Shown: piece after piece, positions 59,059-64,000 of the stretch
How positions within the stretch are numbered: position 1 is the stretch's first letter
How the letters are laid out: every line of letters starts with the position of its first letter
Source of the DNA: Streptomyces cavernae
GTDB taxonomy: Bacteria; Actinomycetota; Actinomycetes; Streptomycetales; Streptomycetaceae
Direction of reading: 5' to 3'
Length of the DNA: 64,000 bases
NCBI RefSeq assembly: GCF_004023625.1
Contig: NZ_RPDJ01000042.1
Span: forward strand, 28,987 to 92,986
The notes under the pieces: generated by a model
The model's input: the letters and a program-made list of their open reading frames with translations, nothing else
What the model was told of the DNA's origin: nothing
Database searches by the model: none
Translations under genes and position numbers: made by a program

Positions 59059-59280
59059 TTATGGACGACGGACCGCTGGTACCAGAGTCAACAGCACGCC
59101 GACCCAATCGATCGCGGCCCCCAGTGCCTCGCGTACGCCCGGATGCTCGTGCGCTACGTAGCCGACGCATCCCACAGTGAGCGCGCCAGTGACGAGCCAG
59201 TGCAGTAGACGGTCCGGGCTGCGGGGCGGCTCCGGTTCCTCGTCGTGCGGCGAGGCCGAGGCCGGGTCGGTCGTCGTCAT
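59059..59280 (-). CDS. Small membrane protein, 73 aa
   Basis: MTTTDPASASPHDEEPEPPR, then one hydrophobic segment LLHWLVTGALTVGCVGYVA and an amphipathic end. ATG 59280 follows AAGGAGT by seven bases. Family not recognised; such short proteins are common in Streptomyces mobile DNA. Confidence 0.6.
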   Translation of the reverse strand: MTTTDPASASPHDEEPEPPRSPDRLLHWLVTGALTVGCVGYVAHEHPGVREALGAAIDWVGVLLTLVPAVRRP

Positions 59281-59607
59281 GTCGTACTCCTTGTTCAGGT
59301 ATGCGGCATCCACATGCGTGGGCAGGAACGGGCCCCACACCTCCTGACCGTGGGAGAGGGCAGACGGCAGTCGCGATGCGAGCTGGAGCGGACGGGCTTC
59401 CCCCGGCTGTCAGACGGCACTGTGCGAGGTGTGGCAGTTAGCGGCGCAACCCCGGGCGCCGATCACAGTGCCAGCTACGGGACGTTCCATCACAGGACGT
59501 TCCATCACAGGCGTTGACCTGCGATTTCCCGCTGCAGCTCTTGAACCGCCTCCCTGTTACTCCAGCGAGTCGAACGCTCGGCAGGACCTGCAGGCCTCCA
59601 CCCCTGA
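59281..59607. other. Gene-free stretch
   Basis: Contains the tandem GACGTTCCATCACAG pair at 59482-59511. No gene recognised. It contains the promoter region of the small membrane protein gene. Confidence 0.4.
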
Positions 59608-59865
59608 AGGGCGCCCGTACACCCGTCACCGCTTACGAGAACAACCCTTTCGACCTGGGCGACCGTCAGAACATCAGCACCGCCGTGGAGACCGCGGGGG
59701 TGGCAGCACTTACCGGACGGGCACGCGTGCCCGGCCTGCACGGGCCCGGTGCTGGAACGGGGCACGTGCCCACGCTGCGGCGACCGGCCCGTCGGCCTCC
59801 CACGCGGCAGCACGTGCCAATACTGCGGCGACGTCCAGCCGTACGCGGGCGAGGATGACGCGTGA
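59608..59865 (+). pseudogene. Zinc-ribbon protein fragment
   Basis: The open frame has no ATG/GTG start but encodes GWQHLPDGHACPACTGPVL, CPRCGDRPVG and CQYCGDVQPYAGEDDA with three CxxC pairs, then TGA. It is the C-terminal part of a zinc-ribbon protein whose 5' end is missing. Confidence 0.5.
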
Positions 59866-60086
59866 TCCCTGGGTTCCTCCGGCGCCGGCACGAGCGCCTG
59901 GCCGCCGAGCGGCACGCCGCCCATGTCGACGCCCCAGCTGCGGGAGCCGGCGGATATCGCGATAAGCGCCACCCGGCGGACGTTCACCCGCCGCATGCCC
60001 ACGCTGCCGCTCCAGCTCCAACCAGGACCGCGAGCGGGTCGACCTCCAGGACGTGCTGGACGTCGCGCGCGAGCGCTTCGGGCTGA
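59862..60086 (+). CDS. Small basic ORF after zinc-ribbon fragment (doubtful)
   Basis: A GTG overlapping the previous stop (GTGA) opens 74 codons: MIPGFLRRRHERLAAERHAAHV, then Pro/His-rich sequence. Coupling suggests a former operon partner; the C-terminal half looks like noise or a frameshifted end. Confidence 0.3.
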   Translation: MIPGFLRRRHERLAAERHAAHVDAPAAGAGGYRDKRHPADVHPPHAHAAAPAPTRTASGSTSRTCWTSRASASG

Positions 60087-60119
60087 ACGACGTCGATCGC
60101 CAGCGGGCCGGCCCTCTGC

Positions 60120-61491
60120 CTCGTCCAAGGACGGTTGCTCGTTCTGCTGCGGGAACAGATCGGCGAGGACCGGCAGTTGCGGCGTTGCCTTGAGCTGCGG
60201 GCCGCGAACGCCCGCGGGGACCTTGTCGCGGTCCGGTCCCGTATCCGCGATCTGCTCGACATCGGTCCTTTCGTGCAGTGCGGGTAGGTCAGGTACGCCG
60301 ATGCCCGCGCCTATGCCGAACAGGCCGGGCAGGCGGTGTCCGCGATCGGCGCGCTGACCGGCTCGGGCCAGGCTGCCGACGCGCCCTTCGTGGGAGGCGA
60401 TGCGGCTGCTGGCCGAGGCGGTGGAGAGCGTCGACGACTCCGACGGCTGGCTCGGGCAGGTCGGTGCCGACCTCACCGACGCCCATCTCGACGCGTGCCG
60501 TGCGGCGCTCCCCGCCCCGGAGGAGCTCGCGCGCTGGCTGGTCGGCCATGCGCATGGGGACGTCGACGACGGCCTGACCGACATCGATCCGCTCACCTAC
60601 GAGGAGGTCCTCGGCGAAGGGGGAATGGCCTTCCTGAGGAAGCTGGCGGTCGGGGCATGGCGGGGCAACCGTCGCGGCTGGGCGGAGAAGTATCTGATGG
60701 AGCGTCCGGCCAAGGCGGGAGGCGATGTCGACGCGGTGATCGCTGTGCATGCGGCCGACCTCTCACCGAACGGCCACGCGCACCTGGTCATCGCCCGCGA
60801 GCTTGACGCCACCCGGCGCCGCGACCGAGGCCGTGAGCTGGGCGGAGCGCGGCATTGAGGGAGCCAGGGACGCCCGGGACCTCAGCGACGTCGACACCGC
60901 CCTCGTCGACTATCTCTGCGACCGCTATGCGCAGGCGGGCCGGCCCGCCGACGCCGTCGCCCTGCGCCGCGACCACTTCGGTGCCCGCCGCACCCTGCTC
61001 GCGTACCAGCAACTGCGCGCCGCCGCGCGGGCCGCCGACTGCTGGCCGGCCGAGCGCGAGGGAGCCTTGGCCCTGCTGCGTACCGACGCGAGGCAGTGGC
61101 AACTGGGCTGGTATGGCGGCCCCGTCCTGGTCGACGCCCTGCTCGACGACAAGGACGGGGCCGCTGCCTGGCAGGCGGCTGCCCAGACCGGCGCCCATGA
61201 CCGGCTGGGGGTACCCCCTCCGGGGGAGGCTCACCCTGCCGACGAGGCGCGGGCCACCCGTCCCGCAGACGCACTCTGCGTCTACCTGCGCCCTGGCCGA
61301 ACCGCTGACCAAGTACACCGGCAACACGGTCTACGAGTAGATCGTCGGCCTCTGCTGAGCGTCCGAGACGTCCACCGCCGCCTGGGCGCGGAGGACGCGT
61401 TCGCCGTGTAGCCGTGTACCTCACTGCCCTGCGCACCACCCAGAATCGCAAGTGAACCCTGATGCGGCTGATGGACGAACACGGTCTGTGA
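60120..61491 (+). pseudogene. Decayed paralogue of the SWIM zinc-finger gene
   Basis: Similarity to the gene at 48118 runs from its residue 115 to the end at high identity, but the SWIM motif part is absent. In-frame TAG at 60285-60287, frameshifts near 60385 and 60820, an extra GGGGTACCCCCTCCGGGGGA insertion near 61207, and stops near 61338 and 61452 make it non-functional. Confidence 0.88.
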
Positions 61492-61744
61492 GTCTTACGG
61501 TGCCCGCGAGGCCCCACCCGGCGATCCCATGTCCTGGGTGGCCCTGGCGGCACCTACCTGCGCAGAATCCCAGACAAGGGCTGGCCTGCGTATATACGGA
61601 ATCGCTGACGGGCACTCAGTAAAACCTGACTAATTAACGGCTAGTGGGGTTGCCGAGCGCGACGGTGACGGCCGTTCGCGGCGGCGAGGGCCCCGACGCG
61701 CCCGCCACGCCGAGCAAGCCCCCTGGAACGGCGCCCAAACAGGA

Positions 61745-61880
61745 CACTGACCTGCACTTGTGCCGCGCAGGCGAGTGCCCCCGGCGGGGAGCTCGGAGAT
61801 TGGGGGCGGGGTGGGCCGTTGGTCGGGGGTGGGCAGCTCGTGATCGAGACGGTTGTCCGGTTGAACCGGTAGGCGGTCGG
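61745..61880 (-). repeat. Repeat module P1, copy 2
   Basis: CTGCACTTGTGCCGCGCAGG to GGTAGGCGGTCGGC. Directly followed by module P2 and the intact small membrane protein gene, probably the ancestral arrangement. Confidence 0.75.
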
Positions 61881-62055
61881 CACTTGGTCACAGGTTGAAG
61901 TTCTGGGCAGAGCCAGGGCACTCGGTGAAGCGCGGAGACCAAGGGCTCCACGCTCCACCGAGGCGACTACTTGTGTTCGGGCGTCTTCTCCGCCGTCTTG
62001 GTCATCTGGGACTGACAGGCCCAGCGGGCAAGCCCGCCCACGGCGAGGGACATGA
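61881..62055 (-). repeat. Repeat module P2, copy 2 (with intact gene end)
   Basis: 3' end and downstream DNA of the small membrane protein gene, shared with 56003-56170 and 63050-63235. Confidence 0.75.
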
Positions 62056-62212
62056 GAATGGCGCCCCAGTCGAGGACGTGCGGGAGTCCGGGGAACAGGG
62101 CGAAGAAGGCGAGCGTGGCGACGAGGCCGCCGAGGAACGCGATGATCCCGGCCCGGCGCCGCCGTGTTTCCCACGCCTGGTCCAAGTTCTGCCCCTCTTG
62201 TTGCTCGGTCAT
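61967..62212 (-). CDS. Small two-segment membrane protein, 81 aa
   Basis: MTEQQEGQNLDQAWETRRRR, two hydrophobic segments at about 21-40 and 46-65 (IIAFLGGLVATLAFFALF; WGAILMSLAVGGLA), then a basic tail MTKTAEKTPEHK. ATG 62212 is chosen over the longer frame from 62284. Family not recognised. Two truncated copies of its 3' end lie nearby. Confidence 0.6.
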   Translation of the reverse strand: MTEQQEGQNLDQAWETRRRRAGIIAFLGGLVATLAFFALFPGLPHVLDWGAILMSLAVGGLARWACQSQMTKTAEKTPEHK

Positions 62213-62334
62213 GAAACGACTCACTTTGTGATGTGGTGGCACTGACTCACGCGGCGCACTCCGTTGACGTGGAGGTGGGCGCACGCCTTGCTATAACGAG
62301 GAAGTGTCTGGGGAGAGTTGTTACCCGGGTGCCT

Positions 62335-62658
62335 TCACGGTCCCCAATGCCGGTAGGCCTCGATCCATTCGGACCCGTCGGGCGCTGGATCTGGCAACGG
62401 AAGGTCGAGAATGCCGATCGCCTGCCGGTGCCTGCCTCGCGTACAGACCGCCACGATCTGGCTGCCGGGCAGCAGGTCCACCTTCTTCACGGTGACCTCG
62501 ACCCCGAGAACGTTTGTCTTGAACGGGACGGCCAGATGCTCGGCGAGCATCGTGTAGAGGCCGGTGAGCTGCTCATCGTCGCTGTAGGCGTCCACGGTGG
62601 CCTGCTCGACCAGCTCATCGAGTTCCGCGTCATTCAGCTTCCGGTCCACAGGGCACAC
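62335..62658 (-). CDS. CcbP-like calcium-binding protein
   Basis: The 107-aa product matches the CcbP family pattern: DELVEQATVDAYSDDEQLTGLYTMLAEHLAVPFKTNVLGVEVTV, then DLPLPDPAPDGSEWIEAYRHW. CcbP of cyanobacteria binds Ca2+ through acidic patches. Start uncertain: GTG 62658 or GTG 62646. Confidence 0.7.
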   Translation of the reverse strand: MCPVDRKLNDAELDELVEQATVDAYSDDEQLTGLYTMLAEHLAVPFKTNVLGVEVTVKKVDLLPGSQIVAVCTRGRHRQAIGILDLPLPDPAPDGSEWIEAYRHWGP

Positions 62659-62737
62659 GGTCGCGGGTGTCGACCTTGATGCCTACCGACGACCGCTAGG
62701 CCCCAAGGCCCTGACAGGGGACCAGCCAAGTCTTGGG

Positions 62738-62765
62738 TGCCCCCGTACGGCTCGAACCCGTGGTT
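62738..62765 (-). other. Possible degenerate tRNA 3' end
   Basis: On the reverse strand, ACGGGTTCGAGCCGT followed by ACGGGGGCACCCA resembles a T arm, acceptor strand and CCA end, but the T-stem pairs imperfectly and no 5' part is found. Confidence 0.3.
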
Positions 62766-62934
62766 GGCCGCTCACCTTTCAGGGCCATGGATGAGGGGGC
62801 GTGACCTGCATTTTTCCTCGGCCTGGGCGAGATTCCGCCGCCCCGGCGCTTCCTCGCCATCCCAAGGGGCGCGCCCAACCACGAACCCGCGAACGGGTGA
62901 AACACACCACTGAGTTGCGGCGAAATCCAGGCAA

Positions 62935-63050
62935 GATTGACCGCAGGTTGGGACTCCGGCAGGGGGCTCGGAGATTGGGGGCGGGGTGGGCCGTTGGGCG
63001 GGGGTGCGCAACTCGTGGTCCAGACGGTTGCCCGGTTGAACCGGTAGACG
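62935..63050 (-). repeat. Repeat module P1, copy 3 (5' part diverged)
   Basis: GGGGGCTCGGAGATTGGGGGCG to GAACCGGTAGACGGTC matches modules at 61745 and 52670. The first 30 bp differ. Confidence 0.7.
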
Positions 63051-63235
63051 GTCGCCTCTTGCCACAGGTTGGAGTCCGTGGGTCGAGCCAAGGGCGCTCG
63101 GTAGAGCCAGGGCGCTCGGTGGAGCCCAGGGGCTCCACCGAGGCGACTACTTGTGTTCGGGCCTCTTCTCTGCCGCCTTGGTCATCCGGGACTGACAGGC
63201 CCAGCGGGAAAGCCCACCCACGGCGAGGGACACGT
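63050..63235 (-). repeat. Repeat module P2, copy 3, orphan gene tail
   Basis: The reverse strand ends LSRWACQSRMTKAAEKRPEHK and stop, then GGGCTCCACCGAGGCGAC as in the other copies. The 5' part of the gene is absent. An extra GGGCGCTCGGT unit is duplicated inside. Confidence 0.75.
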
Positions 63236-63263
63236 GGGGGCGACGCCTGCAAGACTTTCCCTC

Positions 63264-63659
63264 ATGCCGCGACGACGATCACCTGCCACCGGCTTTGCCG
63301 ACGTGGTGGCTGCGACGACACCCTCTGGGCCGGACTCTTCCGCTGACGGCCCCGAGGGTGGCTCTGGATTCTCTCCGGCCGGCTCGGGAGAGCTCACGGA
63401 TGAACAGGGGTGTCTGTGGACACGGACGCGGGGCCCCCTGGACCCACGCCTGGCCAAGCGGCTCATGGGGACTGCGCACGAAATGATCATCGGGGAGGGG
63501 GCCGGCGAAGTGTTGCGGCGTGTGCCGCGCGACGGCCGTGAAGCCGAATGGGTAAATCTTAAGGACCGGCTGGATTCCCCCGAGTTCAACACGTATCAGG
63601 CATATGAATTCTTCTCGCCGGACGGCCGAGTACTCCTGTATTTCGAAGAATTCTGCTGA
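63264..63659 (+). CDS. Hypothetical protein, 131 aa
   Basis: MPRRRSPATGFADVVAATTP, a Ser/Gly/Pro-rich half, then KRLMGTAHEMIIGEGAGEVLRRVPRDGREAEWVNLKDRLDSPEFNTYQAYEFFSPDGRVLLYFEEFC. The C-terminal half looks like a folded domain but I recognise no family. No ribosome site is visible before ATG 63264. Confidence 0.45.
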   Translation: MPRRRSPATGFADVVAATTPSGPDSSADGPEGGSGFSPAGSGELTDEQGCLWTRTRGPLDPRLAKRLMGTAHEMIIGEGAGEVLRRVPRDGREAEWVNLKDRLDSPEFNTYQAYEFFSPDGRVLLYFEEFC

Positions 63660-63731
63660 TCTAGTACAACACCTGACTGCGCACCGGGGCGGCCCGGAAA
63701 TCCGGACCACCCCGGCACACTCTGAGTCAGC

Positions 63732-64000
63732 TCACCACCGGTAGTGGTTGGTGCGGAAGATGTATCCGCGTCGGTTGATGAAATCGACGTGTACGTGGTT
63801 GCCGGACCGGCAGACACCGCGGTAACGGCAGCGGCCTCCGTATCGTGCCACCGAGGTGTCCGCACTGTCCGGCGGTTGCGTCCTGAGAAGTGGTGTATGG
63901 GCTCCCACCTGATCCGGGTGTTTGTCCCGGCGTCGGAGTGAGTGTCCGGATAGAAGAACGGCCACCGGCTGATCTTCGAGTTGTCGAAAGCTCGAAGGAG
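63732..64000 (-). CDS. Unrecognised protein, C-terminal part, possibly frameshifted (runs off window)
   Basis: The reverse strand ends RYGGRCRYRGVCRSGNHVHVDFINRRGYIFRTNHYRW and stop. The protein-like frame entering at 64000 (RAFDNSKISRWPFFYPDTHSD) is a different one, so a frameshift near 63870-63900 may have split a gene. The full gene cannot be judged here. Confidence 0.4.
   Translation of the reverse strand, partial: PSSFRQLEDQPVAVLLSGHSLRRRDKHPDQVGAHTPLLRTQPPDSADTSVARYGGRCRYRGVCRSGNHVHVDFINRRGYIFRTNHYRW

Overview
The window looks like a piece of a Streptomyces chromosome. GC content and third-position GC are very high, GTG/TTG starts and GGAGG-type ribosome sites are common, and it carries a conservon (cvnABCD), several sigma factors, many secreted proteins and an actinobacterial two-gene NHEJ set. 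The start and end cut through genes: a PP2C-like phosphatase on the left and an unrecognised protein on the right.

Layout. 0-6.6 kb: a PP2C-type phosphatase diverges from a conservon operon (sensor kinase, roadblock protein, DUF742 protein, small GTPase) followed by a styrene/indole monooxygenase-like flavoprotein. 6.6-15.4 kb: an accessory island with an SDR oxidoreductase and MmyB-like regulator, IS1380 and IS701 remnants, a 208-bp hairpin element, an ArsR-like repressor with an MFS exporter, gene fragments and a secreted I36-type inhibitor. 15.4-17.7 kb: a smaller inserted block with a secreted lysyl-oxidase-family protein. The last codons of the monooxygenase gene recur as direct repeats at 15.39 and 17.67 kb, so both blocks sit between copies of that gene's 3' end. 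17.7-36 kb: an ECF sigma/anti-sigma pair, a NlpC/P60 hydrolase, TetR, two divergent diiron-carboxylate proteins, a PBP/FtsW-RodA pair, a GTGCCT/GTGCCC hexanucleotide repeat, a phosphatase, a NERD protein, LigD-polymerase and Ku (divergent NHEJ pair), a peptidoglycan-binding membrane protein, an extended SDR, a DUF4142 protein and MarR. 36-46 kb: a sugar ABC importer, serine hydrolase diverging from LysR, patatin, and an ECF42-type sigma factor with its DGPF/YCII partner. 46-64 kb: a DUF2975 gene with a broken XRE partner, a PIN/RHH toxin-antitoxin pair, a SWIM zinc-finger gene next to a DUF4132 gene, lipoprotein, secreted GH43-like enzyme, small membrane proteins, a CcbP-like protein, and a decayed second copy of the SWIM gene.

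Two themes run through the window. One is short tandem repeats in spacers and even inside genes (PBP N-terminus, serine hydrolase linker, spacer inside the ABC operon). The other is duplicated 3' ends of genes: the monooxygenase tail (three copies), the tail of a small membrane protein with its downstream DNA (three copies), and the tail of the 54-kb gene (two copies). These look like scars of insertion or recombination at gene ends. No intact recombinase or integrase is visible. All function statements rest on motifs and family resemblance read by eye; no database search was possible.
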